Shown here one piece after another: positions 24,815 to 32,932 of a stretch of 64,000 nt of DNA; position 1 is the first letter of the stretch, and every line of letters begins with the position of its first letter. Both the position numbers and the translations under genes were made by a program. The DNA is from Gemmiger sp. An50 (lineage in GTDB: Bacteria; Bacillota; Clostridia; Oscillospirales; Ruminococcaceae). A model generated the notes under the pieces. That model saw only the letters and a list, made by a program, of their open reading frames with translations, had not been told where the DNA came from and did no database searches. Where the stretch lies: the NCBI RefSeq assembly GCF_002161595.1, contig NZ_NFID01000001.1, positions 186,001 through 250,000 of the forward strand, in the 5' to 3' direction.

Positions 24815-25242
24815 AGGCTCCTCCTTTGCTTTGTGGCAAAGCCCATCAGGTAAGCCGCGCTGGTCAGCGCCAGAGTGAGCAGCGCCTGCACCGGCAGATA
24901 CGCCCCGCCCAACACCTCGGCTGCCGGGGTAACCATCAGGCTCATGCAGGCGCCGTACATCTGGCACAGGGAGCCCAGAACCCCCACCGAGGGCACAAAG
25001 CCGAACACCACGCTCGCCGCGCCCCACCATTGCAGCAGAGCAAATCCCGGCCAGGGGCGCTTGTCCTGCCTTGCGCACCAGTGGCCCAGCGCATACCACA
25101 CCGCCACCAGCGCGGCGGACAGCGCGGTCTGCAGCCCGATCATCACCCCGGTACTGCCGGAAAGCAGCACCACCAGGTTTACCAGCACGATGCCCGCCAC
25201 GGTGGGCAGAAAGGCCAGGATCAGCAGATCCCGTTTTTTCAT
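24811..25242 (-). CDS. Small four-helix membrane protein, unknown function
   Basis: A 143-residue protein with four hydrophobic segments (LLILAFLPTVAGIVLVNLVV; MIGLQTALSAALVAVWYALG; WWGAASVVFGFVPSVGVLGS; LPVQALLTLALTSAAYLMGF) and few soluble loops. No family signature is recognised. ATG 25242 follows CAAGGAGGAATACGCC. The overlap with the GNAT start indicates a two-gene operon, so the acetyltransferase may act in the same process. Confidence 0.7.
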   Translation of the reverse strand: MKKRDLLILAFLPTVAGIVLVNLVVLLSGSTGVMIGLQTALSAALVAVWYALGHWCARQDKRPWPGFALLQWWGAASVVFGFVPSVGVLGSLCQMYGACMSLMVTPAAEVLGGAYLPVQALLTLALTSAAYLMGFATKQRRSL

Positions 25243-25268
25243 GGGCGTATTCCTCCTTGATACCGCAG

Positions 25269-25296
25269 CGGGCCCTTCGTGTTGCCGAAGGGCCCG
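25269..25296 (-). terminator. Hairpin after rmlB
   Basis: Perfect 11-bp stem CGGGCCCTTCG / CGAAGGGCCCG between rmlB and the next gene. The T-run is on the plus-strand side only, so termination on the minus strand would be weak. Confidence 0.45.
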
Positions 25297-25309
25297 TTTT
25301 GAATGCGGT

Positions 25310-26368
25310 TTACTTATTCTTGTACATCTCTTCGTAGTACTTCTGGTAGTTGCCGCTGGTCACGTTGTTCATCCACTCTTCGTTGGCCAGGTACCAGTCG
25401 ATGGTCTTCACGATGCCCACCTCGAAGGTAGTCTCCGGGTACCAGCCCAGCTCCTCCTTGATCTTGGTGGGGTCGATGCCGTAGCGGCGGTCGTGGCCCA
25501 GACGGTCGGCCACGTACTTGATCAGGCCCTCGTTGATGCCCTCATCCTTCAGCCGGTCATGCAGCTGGTTGATGATAGTCTTCACGATGAAGATGTTGGG
25601 GCGCTCGTTGTGGCCGCCCACGTTGTAGACCTCGCCGTCCCGGCCGCCCTCGGCCACCATGTCGATGGCCTTGCAGTGGTCCTCCACATACAGCCAGTCG
25701 CGCACGTTCATGCCGTCGCCGTACACGGGCAGCTGCTTGTGGTTCTTCACGTTGTTGATCATCAGGGGGATCAGCTTCTCGGGGAACTGGTAGGGGCCGT
25801 AGTTGTTGGAGCAGCGGGTGATGTTCACCGGCATGCCGTAGGTGTCGTGGAAGGCCATCACGAACATGTCGGCGCTGGCCTTGGAGGAGGAGTAGGGGCT
25901 GTGGGGGCACAGCGGAGTGGTCTCCATGAAGAAGCCCTCCTCGCCCAGAGAGCCGTACACCTCGTCGGTGGAAACCTGCAGGTACTTCTTGCCCTCGGCC
26001 CACTTGCCGTCCTTGAACCAGGCGTTCTTGGCGCACTGCAGCAGGTTCACGGTGCCCAGCACGTTGGTCTCCACGAAGATCTCGGGATTGGTGATGGAGC
26101 GGTCCACGTGGCTCTCGGCGGCGAAGTTGATCACGTAATCAAAATCGTATTTCTCAAACAGACTGCTGACCAGCTCACGGTCGCAGATATCGCCCTGCAC
26201 GAAGATGTGGCGCTCGTCGCCCTCCACACCCTTCAGGTTCTCCAGGTTGCCTGCGTAGGTGAGCTTATCCAGGTTTACCAGCTGGATTTCCTTATACTTA
26301 TTCAACATGTAGTAAACAAAGTTGGAACCGATAAAGCCGGCGCAGCCGGTGATGAGATAGCGTTTCAT
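25310..26368 (-). CDS. rmlB: dTDP-glucose 4,6-dehydratase
   Basis: A 352-residue short-chain dehydrogenase-type enzyme. The NAD loop GCAGFIGSNF is at residues 8-17, the dehydratase motif VSTDEVYGSLGE near 130, and the catalytic YSSSK near 160. RCSNNYGPYQFPEKLIP and GDGMNVRDWLYVEDHC are diagnostic for RmlB. It converts dTDP-glucose to dTDP-4-keto-6-deoxyglucose, the second step of dTDP-rhamnose synthesis. ATG 26368 follows AAGGAGTATTAAATAG. It is the last gene of the minus-strand rmlA-rmlD-rmlB run, 38 nt after rmlD. Confidence 0.97.
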   Translation of the reverse strand: MKRYLITGCAGFIGSNFVYYMLNKYKEIQLVNLDKLTYAGNLENLKGVEGDERHIFVQGDICDRELVSSLFEKYDFDYVINFAAESHVDRSITNPEIFVETNVLGTVNLLQCAKNAWFKDGKWAEGKKYLQVSTDEVYGSLGEEGFFMETTPLCPHSPYSSSKASADMFVMAFHDTYGMPVNITRCSNNYGPYQFPEKLIPLMINNVKNHKQLPVYGDGMNVRDWLYVEDHCKAIDMVAEGGRDGEVYNVGGHNERPNIFIVKTIINQLHDRLKDEGINEGLIKYVADRLGHDRRYGIDPTKIKEELGWYPETTFEVGIVKTIDWYLANEEWMNNVTSGNYQKYYEEMYKNK

Positions 26369-26406
26369 CTATTTAATACTCCTTATTCAATCAATGAGAA
26401 GGGCGG

Positions 26407-27303
26407 TCATTCGCCGTTCCAGTGGGCGAAGAAGTCGGCCAGGGCCACCTTCCAGTCCCGCATGTGGTTGCCCACGGTGCAGGCGAGCATGCGGTTTTCC
26501 AGCGCGCTCCAGGCGGGGCGGTCGGCGGCGGCGGGGTGCTTGGCGGAATATTCCGCGCTGGTGCAGGGGGCCACGGTGGCGTCCACGCCGGACAGGCGGA
26601 TGATCTCGCTGGCAAACTCATACCAGGAGCAAACGCCCTCGCCGGTGCAGTGGTAAACGCCGTAGTCGTGGCTCACGGCCAGCTGCAGGATGTGATGGGC
26701 CAGGTCCTCGGCATTGGTGGGGTTGCCCAGCTGGTCGCTGACCACCTCCAGCTTGCCGAACTTCTTGCCCGCGTTCACGATGGTCTTCACAAAGTTCTTG
26801 CCCGCGTAGCCGTACAGCCAGGCGGTGCGCACGATGAAGTACCGGTGGCAGAAATTCTTCACGTATTCCTCGCCCAGGGCCTTGGTTTTGCCGTAGACGC
26901 TCTTGGGGTCCACCCGCTCGCTCTCATCCAGGGGCTTGTCGCCCTCGCCCCGGAACACGTAGTCGGTGGACACGTGAATGAGCCGGGCGTTGATGCGCTC
27001 GGCGGCCTGGGCCAGGTTGGAGGCGCCGATGGCGTTCACCTTGAAGGCGGCCTCGGGGTTGGTTTCACAGCCGTCCACGTTGGTGAAGGCGGCGCAGCTG
27101 ATGATGGTATCGGGCTGGTGGCGGCGCACGAAGGCGATGGTGGCGTCACGGTCGGTGATGTCCAGTTCGTTCACATCGGTGGAGATGACGGTGGCGTTTT
27201 TCAGCCGGTCGGGCACAGGGCCCAGGGCGCTGCCGCCGTTTTTCAGCTGGCGCTGGATCTCGGTGCCCAGCTGGCCGCTGGCGCCGGTGATGAGGATCTT
27301 CAT
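26407..27303 (-). CDS. rmlD: dTDP-4-dehydrorhamnose reductase
   Basis: A 298-residue NAD(P)H-dependent reductase. GASGQLGTEIQ (residues 6-16), DITDRDATIAFVRRHQPD, VSTDYVFRGEGDKPLDE and the catalytic YGKTKALGE are the RmlD landmarks. It makes dTDP-L-rhamnose in the final step of the pathway. ATG 27303 is used because the upstream extension has no ribosome site. The spacing to rmlA is 13 nt. It is not fused to RmlC, and no rmlC is visible nearby. Confidence 0.96.
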   Translation of the reverse strand: MKILITGASGQLGTEIQRQLKNGGSALGPVPDRLKNATVISTDVNELDITDRDATIAFVRRHQPDTIISCAAFTNVDGCETNPEAAFKVNAIGASNLAQAAERINARLIHVSTDYVFRGEGDKPLDESERVDPKSVYGKTKALGEEYVKNFCHRYFIVRTAWLYGYAGKNFVKTIVNAGKKFGKLEVVSDQLGNPTNAEDLAHHILQLAVSHDYGVYHCTGEGVCSWYEFASEIIRLSGVDATVAPCTSAEYSAKHPAAADRPAWSALENRMLACTVGNHMRDWKVALADFFAHWNGE

Positions 27304-27316
27304 GCAAAGGCCTCCC

Positions 27317-28204
27317 TTAGTATTTGATCTTTGCGTCGGCAACCCGTTTCAGGTGTTCGCCGTAGGGGCTCTTGCCGTAGCGCTCGGCGCTTTCCAGCAG
27401 TTTTTCCTTGGTGATCCAGCCGTTCTTGTAGGCGATCTCCTCGGGGGCGCTGATCTTGATGCCCTGGCGCTTTTCCACCATACGCACGAAGTCGGCGGCG
27501 TCCACCAGGCTGTCCATGGTGCCGGTGTCCAGCCAGGCAAAGCCGCGGCCCAGCAGCTGCACGTCCAGCTTGCCTTCTTCCAGGTACATGGCGTTCAGAG
27601 TGGTGATCTCCAGCTCGCCCCGGGCGCTGGGTTTCACCTGCTTGGCCTGGGCGCTGACCCGGTTGTCGTAGAAATACAGGCCGGTGATGGCGTAGTTGGA
27701 TTTGGGTTCCTTCGGCTTTTCCTCCACGCTGATGACCTTGCCGCTCTCGTCGAATTCCACGATGCCGAACCGCTCGGGGTCGTTCACGTAGTAGCCGAAC
27801 ACGGTGGCGCGGCCGTTTTCCTCGGCGTTCTTCACGGCATTCTTCAGAATGCGGGAGAAGCCGTTGCCGTAGAAGATGTTGTCGCCCAGGATCATGGCGC
27901 AGCAGTCGTCGCCGATGAATTCCTCGCCCAGCAAAAAGGCCTGAGCCAGGCCGTCCGGGCTGGGCTGCACCTTATAAGAGAGATGCAGGCCGTACTGGCT
28001 GCCGTCGCCCAGCAGGTTCTCGAACCGGGGGGTGTCCTCCGGGGTGGAGATGATCAGGATGTCCTGGATGCCGGCCAGCATCAGTGTGGACAAGGGGTAG
28101 TAGATCATGGGTTTGTCGTACACCGGCAGCAGCTGCTTGCTGGTGACCATGGTGAGCGGATACAGGCGAGTGCCTGCGCCGCCGGCAAGGATAATACCTT
28201 TCAT
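27317..28204 (-). CDS. rmlA: Glucose-1-phosphate thymidylyltransferase
   Basis: A 295-residue nucleotidyltransferase. The signature [20 protein letters not shown] begins at residue 8. [56 protein letters not shown] and [19 protein letters not shown] are diagnostic of RmlA. It couples glucose-1-phosphate with dTTP and commits carbon to dTDP-sugars. It is the first rml gene on the minus strand, and its upstream region (28205-28837) carries two copies of an intergenic repeat that separate it from the glycosyltransferase gene. ATG 28204 follows GGAGCGTAATGCTATT. Confidence 0.97.
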   Translation of the reverse strand: MKGIILAGGAGTRLYPLTMVTSKQLLPVYDKPMIYYPLSTLMLAGIQDILIISTPEDTPRFENLLGDGSQYGLHLSYKVQPSPDGLAQAFLLGEEFIGDDCCAMILGDNIFYGNGFSRILKNAVKNAEENGRATVFGYYVNDPERFGIVEFDESGKVISVEEKPKEPKSNYAITGLYFYDNRVSAQAKQVKPSARGELEITTLNAMYLEEGKLDVQLLGRGFAWLDTGTMDSLVDAADFVRMVEKRQGIKISAPEEIAYKNGWITKEKLLESAERYGKSPYGEHLKRVADAKIKY

Positions 28205-28301
28205 AATAGCATTACGCTCCTTTTTCCGCCCGGGTCATGCCCGGGCCATTCTAAAAAATTTGCGCAGCTTAACACAAAGCGGAGCTACAGCCGCTATATA
28301 C

Positions 28302-28473
28302 TTTTTTAGCGGACTCGACCGTCGGCTGAATCCAATGCGCAGTCTCAAACACACCGGGCTTTCCTCAGCGAATACCGCTGACTGCCTTAAATACGCATCC
28401 CGTAAGCTAGGTAAAATCGAAATTTCTTCCCCAGCAAGCATTGCCGGCCGTTTTCCGGGCTTTCGGCATACTG
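28302..28473. repeat. Intergenic repeat, copy 1 (about 170 bp)
   Basis: Direct repeat partner of 28652-28822. Shared blocks include TAGCGGACTCGACCG, CCAATGCGCA, TTCCTCAGCGAAT, CGCTGACTGCCTTAAA, CGCATCCCGTAAG and GGCTTTCGGC, in the same order and spacing. No terminal inverted repeats or open frame with a ribosome site was found. It sits between rmlA and a glycosyltransferase gene. Confidence 0.8.
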
Positions 28474-28651
28474 CAAGGGAGCGGGGGCGGGGCGGTGGTG
28501 GCGGGGCAAGACCGGGCGCATTTGCCGCGAAAGGCGCGCAAGCGCCCTTGCTACTCCCCTGCGGGCCGTGCGCGAGAACGGCCCGTAGTGTGTTGAGCGG
28601 CATTCGCGCCGGGCTTGCACCAAGCCGGACCCGCCGCACCGCCCTCGCGGA
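28474..28651. other. GC-rich structured spacer between the two repeat copies
   Basis: No supported gene. It contains a G-rich run (28477-28507) with four or more G tracts and two clear hairpins: GGCGC-GCAA-GCGCC (28532-28545) and CGGGCCGT / ACGGCCCG (28562-28585). Its composition is more extreme than the flanking genes. Confidence 0.5.
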
Positions 28652-28822
28652 TTTTTAGCGGACTCGACCGTTGGCCGGTTCCAATGCGCAATCGCAGATA
28701 CACCGGATTTTCCTCAGCGAATCCCGCTGACTGCCTTAAACGCGCATCCCGTAAGTTGGGGAAAACCAAATTTTCCCCGCCAAGCATTACCGACCGATTT
28801 TTCGGCTTTCGGCGCACTGTGA
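28652..28822. repeat. Intergenic repeat, copy 2 (about 170 bp)
   Basis: Second copy of the repeat at 28302-28473, in the same orientation and diverged by scattered substitutions. Its right end is immediately followed by a further fragment, CGGGCTTTCCTCAGC, identical to an internal block of copy 1, which runs into the stop codon of the glycosyltransferase gene. Confidence 0.8.
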
Positions 28823-28837
28823 GAAAACGGGCTTTCC

Positions 28838-29608
28838 TCAGCAGCCCAGCTTCCAGCCCCATTTGCAGAAGTAGCGACCCATGCTCTTGAGCTGCTGCAA
28901 AAAGGGCTTTAGGCTCTTGTTCGGGGCCCGGTGCCAGGCGTGATAGGCGGTGAACTGGGGCAGATAATACACCAGTCCCTTCTGCCGGGCCTTCTGGGTG
29001 ATGTCCGCGTCCTCCACATACATGAAGTAGCCCTCATCAAACCCGCCGATGGCCTTGTACACATCGGTGCGCATGCAGAAAAAACTGCCGGTGCAGAACT
29101 CGATGGCCGTGGGTACGCTCAGGTCCTGGTCCAGCATGGCGTACCGGTCGCCGAATTTCTTCAGCCCTGGCACCCCCTGCCGCGCCGCAAGCCCCAGAAT
29201 GTTCGGCTTGCGCTTGGGCAGGATCTGCACCCGGCCGTCCGGGAAGAGCAGCTTCGGGGTGGCCATCACCACCTCCGGGTGACCGTCCAGCCAGTCGCAG
29301 ATGGCGGGCAGCACGTTGTCGTCGATGAAAATATCCGGGTTGAGCACAAAATGATATTCACTGTCCAGCAGGCTCAGCACGTGGTTGTGGCCCTTGCCGA
29401 AGCCCAGATTCTCCGGCAGCCGGATGACCTTCACGTTGGAAGGAAAGCCATGCCGCTCCAGCGTTTCGCCGGTCCCGTCCGGGCTGGCGTTGTCCACCAG
29501 ATAGACCGTGAGCGCGCAGTCCTTCGTGTATTTCAGCAGCGATCCCACCGCCCGGATCACCTCGTCGGCTCCGTTATAGCTCACGATGCAGGCGCTGATC
29601 TTCCTCAT
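28838..29608 (-). CDS. Family 2 glycosyltransferase (rhamnosyltransferase-like)
   Basis: A 256-residue GT-A glycosyltransferase. ISACIVSYNGADEVIRAVGS opens the nucleotide-binding half, VYLVDNASPDGTGETL and LPENLGFGKGHNHVL follow, the metal site region is FVLNPDIFIDD, and the acceptor side has FCTGSFFCMRTDVYKAIGGF, then DEGYFMYVEDADITQKARQKG. This is the WbbL/RfbF-like pattern of dTDP-rhamnose-using enzymes, which fits the neighbouring rml genes, although the donor is inferred. It is soluble and membrane-associated at most. ATG 29608 is preceded by TTGGAGGATGCCCCA. The C-terminus ends at a repeat fragment and may be altered. Confidence 0.9.
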   Translation of the reverse strand: MRKISACIVSYNGADEVIRAVGSLLKYTKDCALTVYLVDNASPDGTGETLERHGFPSNVKVIRLPENLGFGKGHNHVLSLLDSEYHFVLNPDIFIDDNVLPAICDWLDGHPEVVMATPKLLFPDGRVQILPKRKPNILGLAARQGVPGLKKFGDRYAMLDQDLSVPTAIEFCTGSFFCMRTDVYKAIGGFDEGYFMYVEDADITQKARQKGLVYYLPQFTAYHAWHRAPNKSLKPFLQQLKSMGRYFCKWGWKLGC

Positions 29609-29773
29609 TGGGGCATCCTCCAAGCGTAATTAATCTATTTTAGTATAGCATTTTTTGCCCGCGTCTACAAGGAAAAACCGCCGCCCGTGCCCCTTTTGCA
29701 CCCTTTTTAACCACTCCCACTCCCCTTTTTGGGGGCCGGAACCGCCTTTTTTTGCCTTTTTGCCCGTTTCCCG

Positions 29774-29802
29774 TTGACAGAACCGTAAAACTTTACTAGA
29801 AT
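29774..29802 (+). promoter_or_regulatory. Consensus promoter of the ABC uptake operon
   Basis: TTGACA (29774-29779), 17-nt spacer, TAGAAT (29797-29802). It is among the best sigma-A promoters in the window, about 104 nt before the lipoprotein ATG. Confidence 0.85.
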
Positions 29803-29808
29803 AAAGCC

Positions 29809-29876
29809 AAGGCCGGCAGCGGCCTTTTTCCAGCGCCTTGCACTTTACTGCTGCAATTCATTGTGGCGGCAAAGTG
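29809..29876 (+). promoter_or_regulatory. Structured leader of the ABC operon (possible attenuator)
   Basis: Immediately after the promoter, AAGGCCG-GCAG-CGGCCTT followed by TTTTC (29809-29829) has the form of an intrinsic terminator. A second hairpin (29841-29876) pairs CACTTT..TGCTGC with GCGGCAAAGTG. The ribosome site AGGGAGG follows. I recognise no riboswitch class or T-box; regulation by attenuation is inference. Confidence 0.45.
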
Positions 29877-29906
29877 AACTTCTTTTTTCACAGGGAGGAA
29901 CCACAC

Positions 29907-30926
29907 ATGAAACTTCGCAAAACCATGGCAGGCGTTCTGGCCTGCGCCATGCTGGCCACGCTGGCCGGCTGCGGCTCCGGCGGCACATCGTCCGCCGCTT
30001 CCACTTCTTCCGGTGCGTCCGGTGCATCCGGCTCCGCCGAGGGCGCGTCCTATCGGGTGGGCGTCTGCCAGCTGATGCAGCACCCCGCGCTGGACGCCGC
30101 CACCCAGGGCTTCCAGGACGCCCTCACCGAGGCCTTTGGCGACAAAGTGACCGTGGACGTGCAGAACGCCTCCGGCGATAACTCCAACTGCGCCACCATC
30201 GTGAACAGCTTTGTGTCCTCGAATGTGGACCTGATCCTGGCCAACGCCACCACGCCGCTGCAGGCGGCAGCCGCGGCCACCGACACCATTCCCATCCTGG
30301 GCACCTCCATCACCGACTATGCCACCGCCCTGGATGTGACCGACTGGACCGGCGCGTCCGGCCGGAACATCAGCGGCACCACCGACCTGGCCCCGCTGGA
30401 CGGTCAGGCCGACATGATCAAAGAGCTGTTCCCGGATGCCAAGAACGTGGGCCTGCTCTACTGCTCCGCGGAACCCAACTCCAAGTACCAGGTGAACGTG
30501 ATCACCGAATACCTGACCGAGCTGGGCTACACCTGCACCGAGTATTCCTTCTCGGACACCAACGACCTGTCCGCCGTGTGCACCACCGCCTGCGCGGCCA
30601 GCGACGTGATCTACATTCCCACCGATAACACCGCCGCCAACAACACCGAGCTGATCGCCAACATCGCGGTGCCCGCCGGGGTGCCCATCGTGGCGGGCGA
30701 GCAGGGCATCTGCAGCGGCTGCGGCGTGGCGACGCTGTCCATCGACTACTACGAGCTGGGCCGCACCACCGGCGAGATGGCTGCCAAGATCCTCACCGGC
30801 GAAGCAGACGTCACCACCATGGAGGTACAGTCCGCCCCCACCTTCACCAAGATGTACAATGCAGCCCTCTGCGAGCAGCTGGGCGTGACCATCCCTGAGG
30901 GCTACACCGCCATCGAGGCGGAATGA
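29907..30926 (+). CDS. ABC transporter substrate-binding lipoprotein (TrpX/PF04392 type)
   Basis: A 339-residue lipoprotein. The signal peptide MKLRKTMAGVLACAMLATLA leads to the lipobox Cys (LAGC, residue 22), followed by a Ser/Gly-rich linker. The mature part has the two-lobe pattern of PF04392 proteins: YRVGVCQLMQHPALDAATQGF, SNVDLILANATTPLQAAAAA, IPILGTSITDYA, KNVGLLYCSAEPNSKYQV and IPTDNTAANN. Characterised relatives bind aromatic amino acids or similar small molecules. ATG 29907 has CAGGGAGGAACCACAC. It is the first gene of a three-gene operon with permease and ATPase, driven by the promoter at 29774. Confidence 0.93.
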   Translation: MKLRKTMAGVLACAMLATLAGCGSGGTSSAASTSSGASGASGSAEGASYRVGVCQLMQHPALDAATQGFQDALTEAFGDKVTVDVQNASGDNSNCATIVNSFVSSNVDLILANATTPLQAAAAATDTIPILGTSITDYATALDVTDWTGASGRNISGTTDLAPLDGQADMIKELFPDAKNVGLLYCSAEPNSKYQVNVITEYLTELGYTCTEYSFSDTNDLSAVCTTACAASDVIYIPTDNTAANNTELIANIAVPAGVPIVAGEQGICSGCGVATLSIDYYELGRTTGEMAAKILTGEADVTTMEVQSAPTFTKMYNAALCEQLGVTIPEGYTAIEAE

Positions 30927-30970
30927 TCCATCATGCGCCGGGCCGTTCCCGGCTTTAGGAGGAGCTTTTC

Positions 30971-31894
30971 GTGTTCATCACCACACTTCTGAACGCCCTG
31001 CCGGGCGTGGTTGCCCAGGGCCTGATCTGGAGCATCATGGCCATCGGCGTTTACATTACCTATAAGATTCTGGACGTGGCCGACCTGACGGTGGACGGCA
31101 CCATGTGCACCGGCGGCGCGGTATTCATCGTGCTGGTCACCGGGGGCTGGAACCCCTGGGCCGCCATGGTGGCCGCCTTCCTGTCCGGCATGGCGGCGGG
31201 CCTGGTCACCGGTCTTTTGCACACCGCCTGCGGCATCCCCGCCATCCTGGCCGGCATCCTCACCCAGCTGGCGCTGTATTCCGTGAACCTGCGCATCATG
31301 GGCCAGTCCAACCGGCCCATCAGCGTGGACAAATACCCCCTGCTGGTGAGCGCCCGCAACGTGCGCCAGGCGGCGCTCTCCAACCCCATTCTGGTCTGCG
31401 TGCTCTTCACCGCCGCCACCATCGGCGCACTGTACTGGTTCTTTGGCACCGAGCAGGGCTGCGCGGTGCGCGCCACCGGCGCGAACCCCAACATGGCCCG
31501 CGCCCAGGGCATCAACACCAATTTCACCACCGTGCTGGGGCTGATGCTCTCCAACGGTCTGGTGGCTCTGTCCGCCGCGCTGCTGGCCCAGTACCAGGGC
31601 TTCGCGGACGTGCAGAGCGGCCGCGGCGCCATCGTCATCGGTCTGGCGGCGGTCATCATCGGCGAAGTGCTGTTCAGCAAGGTCTTCCGCAACTTCGCTT
31701 TGAAGCTGCTGGCCGTGGTGTTCGGCTCGCTGATCTACTATCTGGTGTATCAGGTGGTTATCCTGCTGGGCCTGAAGAGCGACGACATGAAGCTCATTAC
31801 CGCCCTGATCGTGGCGCTGTTCCTGGCCGTGCCCTACTGGAAGGGCCGTTACTTCGCAAAACGCACCGGGAAAGGAGCGGGCAGCCATGCTTGA
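30971..31894 (+). CDS. ABC transporter permease (TrpY-like)
   Basis: A 307-residue integral membrane protein with eight to nine hydrophobic segments, of the branched-chain-type permease fold (BPD_transp_2). Landmarks are GLIWSIMAIGVYITYKILDVADLTVDG near the N-terminus (only in part: YITYKILDVADLTVDGTM), CGIPAILAGILTQLALYSVN, and the cytoplasmic coupling loop with RATGANPNMARAQGIN. The last is the equivalent of the EAA loop that contacts the ATPase. It follows the lipoprotein gene after 44 nt (ribosome site TAGGAGGAGC before GTG 30971) and overlaps the ATPase gene by 8 nt. Confidence 0.92.
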   Translation: MFITTLLNALPGVVAQGLIWSIMAIGVYITYKILDVADLTVDGTMCTGGAVFIVLVTGGWNPWAAMVAAFLSGMAAGLVTGLLHTACGIPAILAGILTQLALYSVNLRIMGQSNRPISVDKYPLLVSARNVRQAALSNPILVCVLFTAATIGALYWFFGTEQGCAVRATGANPNMARAQGINTNFTTVLGLMLSNGLVALSAALLAQYQGFADVQSGRGAIVIGLAAVIIGEVLFSKVFRNFALKLLAVVFGSLIYYLVYQVVILLGLKSDDMKLITALIVALFLAVPYWKGRYFAKRTGKGAGSHA

Positions 31895-32681
31895 ACTGAA
31901 AAACATCTACAAAACCTTCAACCCGGGTACCGTGAACGAAAAGCGGGCGCTGCAGGGGCTGAGCCTCTCGCTGGCCGACGGCGATTTCGTCACCGTGATC
32001 GGCGGCAACGGCGCGGGCAAATCCACCATGCTGAACATCATTTCCGGGGCCTACTCGGTGGATGAGGGCAGCATCTCCATCGGCGGCGTGGACGTGACGC
32101 GCCTGCCGGAGTATAAGCGCGCGCCTTACATCGGCCGGGTCTTTCAGGACCCCATGATGGGCACCGCCGCCACCATGCAGATCGAGGAGAATCTGGCCCT
32201 CGCCGCCCGCCGCGGACAGCGCCGGGGCCTGCGCACCGGCATCAGCCGGGCCGAGCGGGAGCAGTACCGGGAGCTGCTCAAGATCCTGGACCTTGGCCTT
32301 GAGGACCGGCTCACCAGCAAGGTGGGCCTGCTCAGCGGCGGCCAGCGCCAGGCGCTGACCCTGTTGATGGCCACCCTGAAAAAGCCCCAGCTGCTGCTTC
32401 TGGACGAGCACACCGCCGCCCTGGACCCCAAGACCGCAGCCAAGGTGCTTTCGGCCACCGAGCAGATCGTCCGGCGGGACAATCTGACCACCCTGATGAT
32501 CACCCACAACATGCGCGACGCCATCGCCCACGGCAACCGGCTGATCATGCTGTACGACGGGCGCGTGGTGGTGGACGTGCGGGGCGAGGAAAAAAGCCGC
32601 CTGACCGTGGAGGACCTGCTGGAGAAATTCAACCAGGCCAGCGGCTCCACCGAGGCGGACGACAAGCTGCTGCTCTCCTGA
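31887..32681 (+). CDS. ABC transporter ATP-binding protein
   Basis: A 264-residue ATPase. Walker A GGNGAGKST (near residues 39-47), Q-loop VFQDPMMG, signature LSGGQRQALTL (near 148), Walker B LLLDEHTAALDPKT (near 168) and a His switch in MITHNMRDA are all present. The Walker B is followed by His-Thr instead of the more usual Pro-Thr (DEHTAAL), a substitution typical of this TrpZ-like subfamily. It powers uptake with the preceding permease and lipoprotein. ATG 31887 lies inside the end of the permease gene, indicating translational coupling. A terminator follows at 32797. Confidence 0.94.
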   Translation: MLELKNIYKTFNPGTVNEKRALQGLSLSLADGDFVTVIGGNGAGKSTMLNIISGAYSVDEGSISIGGVDVTRLPEYKRAPYIGRVFQDPMMGTAATMQIEENLALAARRGQRRGLRTGISRAEREQYRELLKILDLGLEDRLTSKVGLLSGGQRQALTLLMATLKKPQLLLLDEHTAALDPKTAAKVLSATEQIVRRDNLTTLMITHNMRDAIAHGNRLIMLYDGRVVVDVRGEEKSRLTVEDLLEKFNQASGSTEADDKLLLS

Positions 32682-32796
32682 GCCGTCTCCCTTTTTTACT
32701 ACGCTTTCCCCTCCGATTGGCTGCCTTGGGGGCCCTTCGCTTTTTGCGGGGCGGCCCCCAATGGCCAACCGGGGCCGTGGAAATATACCGAAAAGC

Positions 32797-32847
32797 GCCC
32801 CCGGCGTACCCTACCCGAACAGGTGGATGCGCCGGGGGCACTTTTTT
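32797..32847 (+). terminator. Intrinsic terminator after the ABC operon
   Basis: Stem GCCCCCGGCG / CGCCGGGGGC with a loop of about 22 nt, followed by ACTTTTTT. It lies 116 nt after the ATPase stop. Confidence 0.8.
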
Positions 32848-32932
32848 GCCATTTACCTTTACAATTCAAATCTTCCATGCAATAATAGGGCCAGTTGTTT
32901 TGTATTCTGTGTGAGAAAGGGGGGCCTGTCCC

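Noticed and set aside
28302..28822. Translated frames through the two repeat copies, on both strands
   Set aside because: They stay open and similar between copies, but none has a ribosome site or a sensible start, and similarity is explained by the nucleotide repeat.
28302..28822. CRISPR array
   Set aside because: Only two long, diverged repeats with a large spacer; no short identical repeats and no cas genes anywhere in the window.
29803..29906. T-box or tryptophan riboswitch in the ABC leader
   Set aside because: The leader is too short, and no T-box sequence or specifier loop is visible.
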